In this document: positions 52,287 to 60,828 of the stretch, piece after piece
Layout of the letters: every line of letters begins with the position of its first letter
How positions within the stretch are numbered: the first letter of the stretch is position 1
Origin: Pseudonocardia autotrophica
GTDB lineage: Bacteria; Actinomycetota; Actinomycetes; Mycobacteriales; Pseudonocardiaceae
Assembly: GCF_003945385.1 (NCBI RefSeq)
Contig: NZ_AP018920.1
Span: forward strand, 6,820,001 to 6,884,000
Reading direction: 5' to 3'
Length of the DNA stretch: 64,000 nt
Made by a program: the position numbers and the translations under genes
The notes under the pieces: generated by a model
The model's database searches: none
The model's input: only the letters and a program-made list of their open reading frames with translations
Told to the model about the DNA's origin: nothing

Positions 52287-53305
52287 TGCGCGTCGACACC
52301 ACGGGGGGCTTCTCGGCCGGCCCACTGGAGACCGAGCAGTCGGCGATCGAGGCGGAGAAGGACGGCTACGACACCCTCTCGGTGCCGGAGACCTCGCACG
52401 ACGCGTTCGTCGCGCTCGCGCTCGCCGCCCGCGCGACCAGCCGGATCCGGCTGCAGTCGGCGATCGCGGTGGCCTTCGCCCGGAACCCGATGACACTGGC
52501 CTACCAGGCCAACGACGTCACGCTGGTCTCCGGCGGGCGGTTCGATCTCGGGCTCGGCTCGCAGGTGAAACCGCACATCGAGCGCCGGTTCGGAATGCCG
52601 TGGAGCAGGCCGGCCGCGCGGATGGAGGACTTCGTACTGGCGCTGCGCGCCATCTGGGAGGCCTGGGCCACCGGTGACCGGCTGCACTACGAGGGCGAGT
52701 TCTACTCGCACACCCTGATGACCGAGTTCTTCTCGCCGGGACCGAACCCGCACGGGCCCCCGCCGGTGATGCTCGCGGCGGTCGGGGAACGGATGACCGA
52801 GGTCGCCGGACGGGTCACCGACGGCCTGCTCGCGCATTCGCTGACCTCGCCGTCGTACCTCGCGGAGGTCACGCTGCCCGCGCTGCGCCGCGGCCGGGGC
52901 GAGGACGGCACGGGCGGGCTGGACGGGTTCGACGTGTGCCTGCCGGTGTTCGCGGTGCTCGGCGCCGACCCGGACGCCAGGGCCGCGGCCGCGGCCGGGG
53001 TGCGCAGGCAGATCGCGTTCTACGCCTCCACCCCGCCGTACCGGCCGGTGCTGGAGCATCACGATCGCGGCGAGCTCGCGGACCGGCTCAACCGGCTGTC
53101 CCGCCGGCAGGCCTGGGACGAGATGGCCGGTCTCGTCGACGACGACGTGCTGGATCTCTTCGCGGTCTCCGGGACCCCGGACGAGGTGTCGGCCGGGATC
53201 GTCGCGCGCTACGGCGAGCTGGTCGACCGGGTGTCGCTGAACACCCCGTACGACGCCGATCCCGCACTGGTGCGTGAGGTCGTCGCCGGGCTGCGCGCCG
53301 CCTGA
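52286..53305 (+). CDS. LLM-class F420-dependent oxidoreductase
   Basis: 339 residues, TIM-barrel luciferase-like fold: GFSAGPLETEQSAIEAEKDGYD (start), ARNPMTLAYQANDVTLVSGGRFDLGLGSQV (core, shown in part as MTLAYQANDVTLVSGGR), PVMLAAVGERMTEVAGRVTDG. The TIGR03617-type actinobacterial group uses F420 rather than FMN; that is inferred from family membership. Coupled to the lipase gene. Confidence 0.9.
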   Translation: MRVDTTGGFSAGPLETEQSAIEAEKDGYDTLSVPETSHDAFVALALAARATSRIRLQSAIAVAFARNPMTLAYQANDVTLVSGGRFDLGLGSQVKPHIERRFGMPWSRPAARMEDFVLALRAIWEAWATGDRLHYEGEFYSHTLMTEFFSPGPNPHGPPPVMLAAVGERMTEVAGRVTDGLLAHSLTSPSYLAEVTLPALRRGRGEDGTGGLDGFDVCLPVFAVLGADPDARAAAAAGVRRQIAFYASTPPYRPVLEHHDRGELADRLNRLSRRQAWDEMAGLVDDDVLDLFAVSGTPDEVSAGIVARYGELVDRVSLNTPYDADPALVREVVAGLRAA

Positions 53306-53318
53306 GCGGCCCCGCACA

Positions 53319-53363
53319 CGACCACGGGCGGCGCCGGTGAACACCGGTCGCCGCCCGTGGTCG
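53319..53363. terminator. bidirectional terminator
   Basis: A 15-bp stem CGACCACGGGCGGCG with its complement, a single bulged A, then CCGGTG/CACCGG closing on a two-base loop. It lies between the convergent LLM and Rpf genes. Confidence 0.9.
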
Positions 53364-53376
53364 GGGTGCGCTGGGC

Positions 53377-53781
53377 TCAGCGCAGGCCGAGCTGGCTGGA
53401 GCAGGACGGCCATGCGCCCCAGCCCTGGCCCTCGAGCACGTTCTCCGCGACGCGGATCTGCTCGGACTTGCTGGCGTTGTGCGCCTGCCCGGAGCCGCCG
53501 AACGCCTTCCAGGTCGTCGGCGAGAACTGCAGGCCACCGGAGTAACCGTTGCCGGTGTTGATGCTCCAGTTGCCGCTGGACTCGCACTCGGCGAGCTTGT
53601 CCCACGTCGAGGTGGGCACCGACTGGGTCGGCGCGACAGCGGCGGCCGGCGCGACGGGGGTCGAGGTCTCGGGGGCGGCGTTCGCGGTGCCGGCCAGGGC
53701 GAGCGGGGCCCCGAACGCCAGGATGCCGGCGGTCAGAGTTCCGACAAAACGCCCACGGATGGACATACGGGTGCTGCTCAT
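53377..53781 (-). CDS. resuscitation-promoting-factor-like transglycosylase
   Basis: 134 residues. Signal peptide to about residue 36 (GTLTAGILAFGAPLALAGTANA), a Pro/Ala/Thr linker, then an Rpf domain: TWDKLAECESSGNWSINTGN with catalytic Glu67 and Cys66, YSGGLQFSPTTWKAFGG, and the second Cys in WPSCSSQ for the disulfide. It cuts peptidoglycan in the wall. The AGGTGA at about 53790-53797 supports ATG 53781. Rpf genes often have long structured leaders, and this one has a 370-bp gap upstream. Confidence 0.93.
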   Translation of the reverse strand: MSSTRMSIRGRFVGTLTAGILAFGAPLALAGTANAAPETSTPVAPAAAVAPTQSVPTSTWDKLAECESSGNWSINTGNGYSGGLQFSPTTWKAFGGSGQAHNASKSEQIRVAENVLEGQGWGAWPSCSSQLGLR

Positions 53782-54151
53782 CGTGATTCTCACCTGGGTC
53801 CGGACCCACGACTTTCCGGGCGGGCCGTCCGACGCGGGGAGCGACGTCCGGTCTCACAGGCGATACGCCCGTGGCCCGCGGCCCCGTCCCGTCCGTGACG
53901 GATAGACGGACCGGCGACCATGGGACGGGGCCGTCCTGGCGTGGTGGTGCCGGCGCTTCGGTGCACGCCCCGGCCGAAGACGACCGGAAGCGACCCCGAA
54001 GGTCGCCGACATCCCGAGATCGGGTCAAGCCGAACGCCGGTGACGTATCACACCGGTATAACGACAATAGCCATCGCCGCAGGTCAGAACTGGTGAACGC
54101 CGATCACGAGCGATCTTCGACCGACGTCTCTTGCTTTCATTCCGGAGATGT
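53782..54151 (-). promoter_or_regulatory. long leader/control region of the Rpf gene
   Basis: 370 bp without an ORF. It holds CGGCCCCGTCCC / GGGACGGGGCCG (53879-53890/53922-53933), a perfect 12-bp stem, with GTCCGT/ACGGAC nested inside (53891-53896/53906-53911), and upstream the dyad CCGGTG-N8-CACCGG at 54037-54056. A c-di-AMP (ydaO) riboswitch is common before rpf genes in actinomycetes, but its core motifs are not recognisable here. Confidence 0.55.
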
Positions 54152-54556
54152 TCACGGGGTCTTCGAGCCCGGGTCACCGACCTTGCGCATGGTGAACACG
54201 GCGATCCGGACCACCATCGCGTCCAGCAGCAGCGCACCGAACATCCACGGGTCCAGCCAGGCCGTCCAGGAGCTGCCGCCCGCGATCGCGACCAGGCCGG
54301 GCACCAGGAACAGCGCCACCCCGAGACCGCCGGCCACCGCGGCCGTCAGCAATGCGGGAGCGTCGGCCCGGCGGACCACCATCGCCAGCGCGACACCCGC
54401 GACGATGGCGACGATCCCGTCCAGCGCCGCCAGGATCGGCCCCTCGGCCCCGGTACCGGCGGCCAGCCGGGCGTGCACCAGCGCGGTCAGCGCCAGCAGC
54501 ACGATCAGGATGCGGCGCCCGACGACCGGGCCACGGTCGGTGCCCGTGGAACTCAT
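54152..54556 (-). CDS. four-helix membrane protein
   Basis: 134 residues, about four hydrophobic helices (RILIVLLALTALVHARLAAG; AALDGIVAIVAGVALAMVV; LLTAAVAGGLGVALFLVPGLVAI; WMFGALLLDAMVVRIAVF). The family is not recognised. Two bp after the methyltransferase stop, so one operon. Confidence 0.75.
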   Translation of the reverse strand: MSSTGTDRGPVVGRRILIVLLALTALVHARLAAGTGAEGPILAALDGIVAIVAGVALAMVVRRADAPALLTAAVAGGLGVALFLVPGLVAIAGGSSWTAWLDPWMFGALLLDAMVVRIAVFTMRKVGDPGSKTP

Positions 54557-54558
54557 CG

Positions 54559-55191
54559 CTACCGCACCCTCAGGACCAGCAGCCGGCAGTCCACCTGCTG
54601 AGCCGAGCGGTACGGGGCGATCTCGATCGAGACGGCCTCCAGCAGATCGCCCGCGCACAGCCGGTCCACCTCGGCGCGGTAGCCGCCGGACTCCCAGACG
54701 TCGTCCAGCACGGTCGCGACCAGGAACCCGCCCGGCCGGATCACCCGGGCGAACTCGGACAGCGCCGACGGCCCGACGTGCGCGTGGGTCAGCGTCCCGA
54801 CACAGACGACGACGTCGTAGCGGTCGTCGGGGAGCTCCAGGGCGGCCGTCAGGTCGGCCTCGCGCAGATCGCGGTAGACGCCCGTCGCGCGGGCCTGCTC
54901 CAGCATGCCCGGCGAGAGGTCCAGGCCGTCGATCGTGCCGACACCGCGCCGGTTCAGCTCCACCCCGACCAGACCGGTGCCACAACCGGCGTCCAGCACC
55001 TCGCCGCCGGCCCCCGCCGCGGCGACGACGGCGTCGGCGCTCACCGACGGCGCGACGTAACCCTGCGCCTCGCCGGTGAGATCGGCGTCGTAGGTGGCTG
55101 CCCAGTCGTCGTAGAGCGCCCGGGCGTCGTCCGGGCCGCTCAGCGTGTACGCACGTTCCAGGTGGGGGTCGCCCCCGGTACTCGTGGCCAT
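54559..55191 (-). CDS. class I SAM-dependent methyltransferase
   Basis: 210 residues. Motif I EVLDAGCGTGLVGVEL at about 64-79, GLDLSPGMLEQAR (motif post I), YDVVVCVGTLTHAHVGP (motif II/III) and VIRPGGFLVATVLD. The N-terminal YDDWAATYDADL resembles the small Williams-Beuren/UbiE-like group. Substrate unknown. In operon with the downstream membrane protein. Confidence 0.92.
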   Translation of the reverse strand: MATSTGGDPHLERAYTLSGPDDARALYDDWAATYDADLTGEAQGYVAPSVSADAVVAAAGAGGEVLDAGCGTGLVGVELNRRGVGTIDGLDLSPGMLEQARATGVYRDLREADLTAALELPDDRYDVVVCVGTLTHAHVGPSALSEFARVIRPGGFLVATVLDDVWESGGYRAEVDRLCAGDLLEAVSIEIAPYRSAQQVDCRLLVLRVR

Positions 55192-55251
55192 CCGACGATC
55201 ATCGTGGAGAGCGGCGCCGCTGTCATATGCCGGGGTGGCAGTCGGTACTCC

Positions 55252-55647
55252 TCAGCCCCGGCGTGCCGGGCGGTCCGCGGCGAGCAACGACAGCGCGCAG
55301 AGCGCACCCCAGCCGGCGGCGACCATCGTCGCCTTCTCCCGGGCGTCGCGATCGGGCAACCGGGAGCCGAGCACGGCCAGGTCGGCGACGTCCGCGCCGA
55401 CCCGGACCGCGATCGCGGTCTTCAGCGGTGTGCCCGCCGGGGCGAACACCATGGCCAGGCCGGACGCGAGGTCCCGGCCGCCGATCGCCATCGTGAACGT
55501 CCGCTGCTCGGACGTCGGCTCCCCGCCGTCCTCGACCAGCTTCGTCGGCCGCAGGAACAGCTCCGGCTTGGCAGTGATCGCCGCACCGTAGGCGGCGGTG
55601 GCCACGCCGAGCAGGCGCGGGATCCAGGTCAGGTCAGGTCGGGGCAT
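55252..55647 (-). CDS. membrane protein (DUF4267-like)
   Basis: 131 residues, three to four helices: IPRLLGVATAAYGAAITAKPELF at the N-terminus, GGRDLASGLAMVFAP in the middle, and VAAGWGALCALSLLA near the end. The GGRD..SG motif is typical of a group annotated DUF4267. Start ATG 55647 overlaps the preceding DUF1707 gene's end by 14 bp. Confidence 0.75.
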   Translation of the reverse strand: MPRPDLTWIPRLLGVATAAYGAAITAKPELFLRPTKLVEDGGEPTSEQRTFTMAIGGRDLASGLAMVFAPAGTPLKTAIAVRVGADVADLAVLGSRLPDRDAREKATMVAAGWGALCALSLLAADRPARRG

Positions 55648-56071
55648 GTGCCCGGCATACCCGCTCCGGGCGCCGGCCATCCCACCGCCCGGCGACCGGC
55701 ACGGCCGGCAGCACCATGGTGCCGAGCACCAGCAGCGCACCCCACGGGCCGAGCACCCAGAGCGGCCAGGCGTGCACACCCCCACCGGCGAGCGCGACGG
55801 CCGCCCAGACCACCAGGCAGACCACGCCGGTGACCAGCCACGGACCCCAGGTGACTGCGAGCACGGCCCGCCGGGCCATGGCGGCGCGCGCCGGATCCGG
55901 CAACCGCGGCAGATCGGCCAGCACGGCCGTCAGCTCCGGCCGGGTGCGCGCCGCGGTCACCCGCCCGCTCCGCTCGTCGAACTCGGCCAGGTCGAGCCGC
56001 CCGTCCCCGACGTGCCGCCCGAGCTGCTCGATCGCGTGTTCCCGCTCCCGGTCCCCGATCCGCATGTCCAT
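55634..56071 (-). CDS. DUF1707 membrane protein
   Basis: 145 residues. DUF1707 module at 3-52 (MRIGDREREHAIEQLGRHVG and GRLDLAEFDERSGRVTAAR), then two hydrophobic helices. Second DUF1707 gene in the window. GGGAG lies about 9 nt before ATG 56071. Directly downstream of a PadR-type operator candidate. Confidence 0.85.
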   Translation of the reverse strand: MDMRIGDREREHAIEQLGRHVGDGRLDLAEFDERSGRVTAARTRPELTAVLADLPRLPDPARAAMARRAVLAVTWGPWLVTGVVCLVVWAAVALAGGGVHAWPLWVLGPWGALLVLGTMVLPAVPVAGRWDGRRPERVCRAHAPT

Positions 56072-56086
56072 CCCGACCGCTCCCTC

Positions 56087-56115
56087 ATAGTGGATACCAG
56101 AACTATCCGGTATCC
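56087..56115. promoter_or_regulatory. operator-like dyads between padR and DUF1707
   Basis: GGATACC (56092-56098) and GGTATCC (56109-56115) are perfect arms with a 10-nt spacer; ATAGT (56087-56091) and ACTAT (56102-56106) interleave with them. The site lies in the short gap between the PadR stop and the DUF1707 start. Confidence 0.55.
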
Positions 56116-56137
56116 GTTCGAGGTCGTCAAGCCCGGG

Positions 56138-56677
56138 TCACATCTGGTCGAGGAAGGCCAGCGCGGCCTCCGCCGAGACCAGCCGCCAGGTGACGAGCAT
56201 CCGATCGAAGTCGTCGATCTCGCCCGGCCCGGTGCCGCCGTCGCCGGTGCCGTCCCGCTCGATGCGCAGCGCCTCGACGATCGGCTCCAGCTCCCGGCGC
56301 TGCGCGGTGACCAGCGGCGCCGGGTCCTCGCCGCGCCGGTGCAGCACCGCCAGCTTCAGCAGGAACTCCGACCGCAGGTCCCGTACGTGCGGCACCGGCG
56401 CGGCCAGCCAGGCGTCGACCTGCTCGCGGCCCGCCGCGGTGGACGCGTAGAGCGTCCGCGGCGGGCCGCCACCGGTCTCGACGGCCTCCGCGGTGATCAG
56501 GCCGGCGTCGACGAGCCTGCCGATCGCCCGGTAGACGACCGGGCGCGGGATCTGCCAGACCCGGCCGAGGTGCCCGTCGGCCGCGGTGAGCGCGGCGATC
56601 GCGAATCCGTGCACCGGCCGCTCACCGGCGACGGCGAGAACCGTCCACTCGGCGAGCCCGAGCCGGACGTGGGTCAT
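56138..56677 (-). CDS. PadR-family regulator
   Basis: 179 residues. Winged helix at about 1-85: RLGLAEWTVLAVAGERPVHGFAIAAL (opening; shown as TVLAVAGERPVHGFAIAAL), PRPVVYRAIGRLVDAGLI as recognition helix and a wing ETGGGPPRTLYASTAAG. The C-terminal helices (LKLAVLHRRGEDPAPLV and the terminal helix) form the dimer arm of subfamily 1. Likely acts on the dyad just downstream of its own gene and hence on the DUF1707 gene. Confidence 0.92.
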   Translation of the reverse strand: MTHVRLGLAEWTVLAVAGERPVHGFAIAALTAADGHLGRVWQIPRPVVYRAIGRLVDAGLITAEAVETGGGPPRTLYASTAAGREQVDAWLAAPVPHVRDLRSEFLLKLAVLHRRGEDPAPLVTAQRRELEPIVEALRIERDGTGDGGTGPGEIDDFDRMLVTWRLVSAEAALAFLDQM

Positions 56678-56693
56678 GCCCCACAGCCTAGGT

Positions 56694-57749
56694 TCACCGG
56701 TTGACGGCGGCCTCGTTGCCCACGTTCCAGGAGAAGCCGCGGTCGTAGAGGAACCTCAGCTCCGGATCGCTCTCCAGCAGCAGGTCCTGCCCGTCGCCGC
56801 GCAGCGCGACCCGCCCGTCCGGCCGGACCTCCCAGCTCAGCTCGACGGTGCGGTCGACCTCGCCGAACATCGACTGCGCCCCGGAGGTCACCTCCCGCAG
56901 CGTCAGCTCGACCACTCCGTCGCGGACCGGCCGGTAGTTCCCCACGACGAGATCGCCGTTCGCGGCCCGGATCGACAGCCCGGCCTCCCCGGGGACCGGG
57001 AAGCTCGGGATCGGGACCTCCGGGCCGTCGTAGACCCACTGCCCGAACGCGACGGACTGCCAGCGGGTGTCGTCGGCGAGCCGGGCCACGGGCGGTGCCG
57101 GGTCCTCGACCACCCGGTAGACGCCCGGCAGCGCCAGCTCCGACCCCACCCGCGGCGGCTGCACCTGCCAGAACAGGACGCCACCGAGCAGCACGACCAG
57201 CACGCCGAGCACCGGGGAGAGCCACCGGGTCACCGCACGCACCCGCGGCCACGGCAGCAACCGGGGGACGCCGTCGGTCCCGGCGACCGGCCGGCCGGCC
57301 ACGAACCGGAGCACCCGCCCCAGCTCCGGCACCGCGACCAGCAGGAAGCCGATCGTGAGGATCAGCGCCGGCTGCTTCACCGGCACGTCGAAGGTCATGT
57401 TGAGCAGGAACACCGTGCCCAGTGCAGCCGTCCCGAGCACACCGCCGAGCCACGCGGTCCGCCGGAACACCAGCAGCAGCATCACGACCAGCTCGGCCAG
57501 CCCGGCCAGGAACTGGATCAGCGGTGAGTACGCCATGAACGTCCACAGCAGACCCATCGGGCTCTTCTCGCCGATCGTGGTCAGCGCCGCGGAGTAGTCG
57601 AGCTGCCCCATCTGCGTCAGGTTCAGCTTTGACCAGGCGTAGGGGATCATCCAGACGATCAGCAGGAACCGGAGCAGGCCGTGCAGGAACCACAGCACGG
57701 TCCTCCACCGTGGACGAGCGGACGACGGGCCGGCCACGGGAGTGCTCAC
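56694..57749 (-). CDS. DoxX-like membrane protein with extracytoplasmic domain
   Basis: 351 residues. Four DoxX-type helices up to about residue 150 (FLHGLLRFLLIVWMIPYAWSK first), a fifth helix near 178-196, then about 155 residues rich in beta structure (VGSELALPGVYRV, WVYDGPEVPIPSFPV, VELSWEVRPDGRVAL) that should lie outside. Function unknown; DoxX relatives handle quinones or redox partners. Sixteen bp upstream of padR. Confidence 0.8.
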   Translation of the reverse strand: MSTPVAGPSSARPRWRTVLWFLHGLLRFLLIVWMIPYAWSKLNLTQMGQLDYSAALTTIGEKSPMGLLWTFMAYSPLIQFLAGLAELVVMLLLVFRRTAWLGGVLGTAALGTVFLLNMTFDVPVKQPALILTIGFLLVAVPELGRVLRFVAGRPVAGTDGVPRLLPWPRVRAVTRWLSPVLGVLVVLLGGVLFWQVQPPRVGSELALPGVYRVVEDPAPPVARLADDTRWQSVAFGQWVYDGPEVPIPSFPVPGEAGLSIRAANGDLVVGNYRPVRDGVVELTLREVTSGAQSMFGEVDRTVELSWEVRPDGRVALRGDGQDLLLESDPELRFLYDRGFSWNVGNEAAVNR

Positions 57750-57915
57750 AAGCGCCCGACCCTAGGCCGGACGGAGCACACCCGCACCCGATTTCCCGCC
57801 CGGGACAACCACCGGGCGTCCAGCATTGAGACGCTCGGACGGGTGCGGTCCGTGGAAGGATCGCCCGCGACGTTCCCGACGACCGTGAACCGACGACCGT
57901 GAACAGGAGGCCGGC

Positions 57916-58239
57916 GTGATCCTCATCGTCCTCAAGGCGCAGATCCGCCCGGACAAGCGCGACGAGTGGCTGTCCGGGATCTCCGAGTACAAGAAGAACG
58001 TGAACTCGGAGCCGGGCAACATCTCCTTCGACTACCACGAGAACTTCGAGAAGGAGAACGAGTTCGTGATCGTGGAGGTGTTCCGTGACGGCGACGCCGG
58101 CACGGCGCACGTCCAGACCGATCACGCACAGAACTTCTTCCCCTTCATGTCCACCGTGGTCTCGGAGAAGCCGAAGATCAACTACCAGGACATCGACGGC
58201 GACGCCTGGAACGAGATGGCCGAGGTGACCCCGCAGTAG
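57916..58239 (+). CDS. antibiotic biosynthesis monooxygenase (ABM) domain protein
   Basis: 107 residues, ferredoxin-like ABM fold: VILIVLKAQIRPDKRDEW, NSEPGNISFDYHENFEKENE (FDYHENF strand) and FVIVEVFRDGDAGTAHVQTDH, ending FFPFMSTVVSEKP. It matches small quinol monooxygenases such as YgiN. GTG 57916 follows AGGAGG (57905-57910) with good spacing. Followed by a strong terminator, so monocistronic. Confidence 0.9.
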   Translation: MILIVLKAQIRPDKRDEWLSGISEYKKNVNSEPGNISFDYHENFEKENEFVIVEVFRDGDAGTAHVQTDHAQNFFPFMSTVVSEKPKINYQDIDGDAWNEMAEVTPQ

Positions 58240-58258
58240 GGCTCGGCACGCCCCGCCG

Positions 58259-58293
58259 CGACGCCGGCGCCCCGTCCCGGGGTGCCGGCGTCG
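58259..58293 (+). terminator. terminator of the ABM gene
   Basis: CGACGCCGGCGCCCCG pairs with CGGGGTGCCGGCGTCG, a 16-bp stem with one G-T wobble and a 3-nt loop, 20 bp past the stop codon. Confidence 0.9.
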
Positions 58294-58403
58294 TCGTGTC
58301 ACCGCATCGGGGATTGCTCGGCCGTTCGGGTAACGCCGGACCCGCCCACGTGCGACACACCGGTCGTACCCCCGCCCGTTCCCCACCCTCCCCGGAGCGC
58401 CCG

Positions 58404-59246
58404 ATGGCTGATGACCAGACCGCACGCCCGTCGCCGGTCGCACTCGCCCGCCGGGCAGCCCGGCTGACGCTGAGCGCAGGGGTCCGGGCCACCGCGGCGC
58501 CGATCCGCGGGCTCGCCCGGATCGGCCGGGACGACGCGGACCCCCGCTGGGCCGGGCAGACCTGGCTCTGGCAGCCCGGCTGGGGGCGGCGCACGCACGA
58601 CCGGCTCTACCGGCATCCCGATCCGTACTCGATCGGTCTGAATCCCTACGAGCAGCAGAAGTACGCCGCGGTGATGGACGCGCTGTCCGGTCGCCGCTTC
58701 CGGCGGGTCCTGGAGGTGGGCTGCGGCGAGGGCGACCTGTCGGTGCGGCTCGCCGGGCACGCCGACTCACTGCTCGGCGTCGACATCTCCACCGCGGCCG
58801 TGCAGCGGGCCGCCGCCCGTGTCCCGTCGGGGACGTTCGTCCGCCGGACACTGCCGCGCGAGATGCCGGACGGCACGTTCGACCTGATCGTCTGCAGCGA
58901 CGTCCTCTACTACTGGGAGCCGGTGACCCTGCGGGTCGGCATCGCGGCCCTGCTGGACCGACTGCGGCCCGGCGGCGCGCTGCTGGCGTACCACTACCGC
59001 GGCGACTTCGGCCAGGTGAACACCGCGGACGCGGTGCACGACGGGCTGCACGCGGCGGCCGCGGCACGCGGCCTGGACGCCCGCCGGCACGAGACCGTCG
59101 ACGGGGTCGGCCCCGGAGCGGCGGGGGCACGGTTCGCGCTCGTCGTCCGGCCGGTCACGCTGCCGGCGCAGCCCGGCGGCGGGTCCGCGGTTCCGCAGCC
59201 GCGTACCGGGGGAATCGGCGCCCCGGCCCGCACCCGGCGTTCCTGA
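58404..59246 (+). CDS. NodS-like SAM-dependent methyltransferase
   Basis: 280 residues. VLEVGCGEGDLSVRLAG (motif I) at about 98-114, LLGVDISTAAVQRAAAR, LIVCSDVLYYWEP (motif II, the NodS signature) and LRPGGALLAYHYRG. The N-terminal WLWQPGWGRRTHDRLYRHPDPY is family-specific; the Pro/Gly-rich tail after residue 255 looks unstructured. Substrate unknown. ATG 58404 after CGGAGCG. Confidence 0.88.
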   Translation: MADDQTARPSPVALARRAARLTLSAGVRATAAPIRGLARIGRDDADPRWAGQTWLWQPGWGRRTHDRLYRHPDPYSIGLNPYEQQKYAAVMDALSGRRFRRVLEVGCGEGDLSVRLAGHADSLLGVDISTAAVQRAAARVPSGTFVRRTLPREMPDGTFDLIVCSDVLYYWEPVTLRVGIAALLDRLRPGGALLAYHYRGDFGQVNTADAVHDGLHAAAAARGLDARRHETVDGVGPGAAGARFALVVRPVTLPAQPGGGSAVPQPRTGGIGAPARTRRS

Positions 59247-59355
59247 GTATCCGGCTGCACCGGACGGCGGAGCATCGACTGAACCGTCCGGCAGTTGTCG
59301 TCAGGGCGACGTGGACCTGTCGCAGCCTGCGTGAACACCGTTAGCGTTGCGCCCC

Positions 59356-59829
59356 ATGACGGTCGACGCGGACGGTCCCGGCGGTATGGCCGACGCCCAG
59401 CGGGTGGTGACGATCCCCGAGCTCTCGGCGCCCAGCTACCTGCAGGCGGTGCTCTCGATCGCCTACCGGGACGAGCGCAACAGCGTCCCGCTCACCGTGG
59501 CCACCCCGGCCGGGCTGGTGTTCGGCAACGCGGTGCATCCCGCCGCCTGGCTGCATCGCCTCGGTGATCAGCTGCGCGGTCTCACCGCCGACGACCCGCG
59601 CAACGAGTCGGCGCAGGCGATGGCGCAGATGTTCGACGAGATGGCCGAGGGCCGCGGCGACGAGCGGCCCGGCCGGGACATCCCGGTGAAGGACATCCAC
59701 TGGATCTACTTCACCGACGCGCTGATCGTGCCGACGGCGGCGGCCGGGCCGAACTACGTCGATCCGGCCTGCTGGCAGGTGGCGCTGCGCGAGGTCAGCG
59801 CATGGACGATCGGCCTCCCGCCACGATAG
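59356..59829 (+). CDS. GvpU-like protein of unknown function
   Basis: 157 residues. PSYLQAVLSIAYRDERNSVPLTVATPAGLVFGNAVHPAAW then helical AQAMAQMFDEMAE and DIHWIYFTDALIVPTAA, ending LREVSAWTIG. The order (N-terminal helix, two strands around a G-G turn, helix, IxxxNTKI-like strand, C-terminal strand) resembles gas vesicle accessory protein GvpU. No gas vesicle structural gene is nearby, so the name is tentative. TAGCGT at 59342-59347 may be a -10 giving a leaderless message. Confidence 0.55.
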   Translation: MTVDADGPGGMADAQRVVTIPELSAPSYLQAVLSIAYRDERNSVPLTVATPAGLVFGNAVHPAAWLHRLGDQLRGLTADDPRNESAQAMAQMFDEMAEGRGDERPGRDIPVKDIHWIYFTDALIVPTAAAGPNYVDPACWQVALREVSAWTIGLPPR

Positions 59830-59843
59830 TGACCACTGTCACT
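59828..59843. promoter_or_regulatory. dyad upstream of the Asp23 operon
   Basis: AGTGAC-CACT-GTCACT, perfect 6-bp arms, at the start of the 159-bp gap before the Asp23 operon (its first bases overlap the stop of the GvpU-like gene). The rest of the gap holds ACACGTGTGT at 59881-59890 and no clear promoter. Confidence 0.4.
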
Positions 59844-59988
59844 CACACCTTCGCGTGAGGATCCACCGTTGCGACACCTCACACGTGTGTCGGGCGGATC
59901 AACTGGGCACTGGAAGTCATCCAGGCCCGATCCGGTTCCTCACCCGGCCCGACGGATCTCGGGCCACGACCAGGAGGCGTGAACAACC

Positions 59989-60456
59989 ATGAGCACCACC
60001 GACGCGAAGACCCCCGCCGTCACCGGCACCCCGTCGGCTCTGCAGTCCGAGCACGGCAGCACCCGGATCGCGGAGACCGTCGTCTCCAAGATCGCCGGGC
60101 TGGCCGCTCGTGAGGTCAACGGCATCCACGCGCTGGGCGGCGGGGCGGCCCGTGCCTTCGGCGCGCTGCGCGAGCGCATCCCGGGCGGCACGACCAACGC
60201 CTCGCAGGGCGTCTCGGTCGAGGTCGGCGAGAAGCAGGCCGCGGTCGACATCAACGTCGTCGTCGAGTACGGCGTGTCCATTGCGGACCTGGCGAAGGCC
60301 GTGCGCCGCAACGTCATCTCCGCCCTGGAGCGGATGACCGGGCTCGAGGTCGTCGAGGTCAACATCTCCGTCGACGACGTGCACCTGCCGTCCGAGGACG
60401 ACCACGAGGACGCCAAGGAGACGAAGCGGATCGACACCCCGTCGCGGGTGGCGTGA
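59989..60456 (+). CDS. Asp23/Gls24 family envelope stress protein
   Basis: 155 residues. STRIAETVVSKIAGLAAREVNGIHALGG at about 25-52 (opening signature, shown as IAETVVSKIAGLAAREVNGI), VSVEVGEKQAAVDINVVVEYGVS and a final VNISVDDVHLP. Asp23 proteins are anchored to the membrane by AmaP and respond to alkaline/envelope stress in Gram-positives. First gene of a six-gene operon; AGGAGG precedes the ATG. Its stop overlaps the next GTG. Confidence 0.93.
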   Translation: MSTTDAKTPAVTGTPSALQSEHGSTRIAETVVSKIAGLAAREVNGIHALGGGAARAFGALRERIPGGTTNASQGVSVEVGEKQAAVDINVVVEYGVSIADLAKAVRRNVISALERMTGLEVVEVNISVDDVHLPSEDDHEDAKETKRIDTPSRVA

Positions 60457-60785
60457 ACGCGCCGGTCGCCGCGGCCGGAACCGACGCCGACCGGATCGCC
60501 GTCGCCACGCTGAGCTGCCCCGCGGTGGCCCGGCTGCACGGCGGCCGGTTCGGCGAGGTCGCCACCTACCTGCCGGGGCGCCGGATCGGCGGTGTCCGGC
60601 TGCGGTCCACACCGGACGGCGACGCGGTCGAGATCCACGTGGTCGGCCGCTACCCGGCGACGGTTGCCGAGGTCGCCGGCCAGGTCCGCGCCGTGCTGAA
60701 GCCGATCGTCGGGTCGGCACGGGTGGACGTGGTGGTCGGCGACTACGCCGGCGAGATCGAGCACCCGTCCGCGGAACGCGGCTGA
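60453..60785 (+). CDS. short Asp23-like protein
   Basis: 110 residues. DRIAVATLSCPAVARLHGG, then VRLRSTPDGDAVEIHVVGRYPATVAEVAGQVRAVL (strand-helix) and VDVVVGDYA keep the Asp23 secondary-structure order but the N-terminal signature is degenerate. Probably a divergent paralogue produced within the operon. GTGA overlap with the first gene. Confidence 0.75.
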   Translation: MNAPVAAAGTDADRIAVATLSCPAVARLHGGRFGEVATYLPGRRIGGVRLRSTPDGDAVEIHVVGRYPATVAEVAGQVRAVLKPIVGSARVDVVVGDYAGEIEHPSAERG

Positions 60786-60828
60786 ATCGCCGGAGCTCCA
60801 TCCACTCCTCTGCAAGGACGTGAGCGCG

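Noticed and set aside
54041..54052. CRP/cAMP-receptor site before the Rpf gene (TGACGTATCACA)
   Set aside because: The GTGA and TCAC arms are separated by 4 bases, not the 6 of TGTGA-N6-TCACA, so a CRP-type site is not supported.
53782..54056. c-di-AMP (ydaO) riboswitch upstream of the Rpf gene
   Set aside because: I read the minus strand for the GGGGACC and GGGGUGAA-like cores and the CUAACCC...GGUAGGC end block and could not find them in order. Strong stems exist but do not match the known layout.
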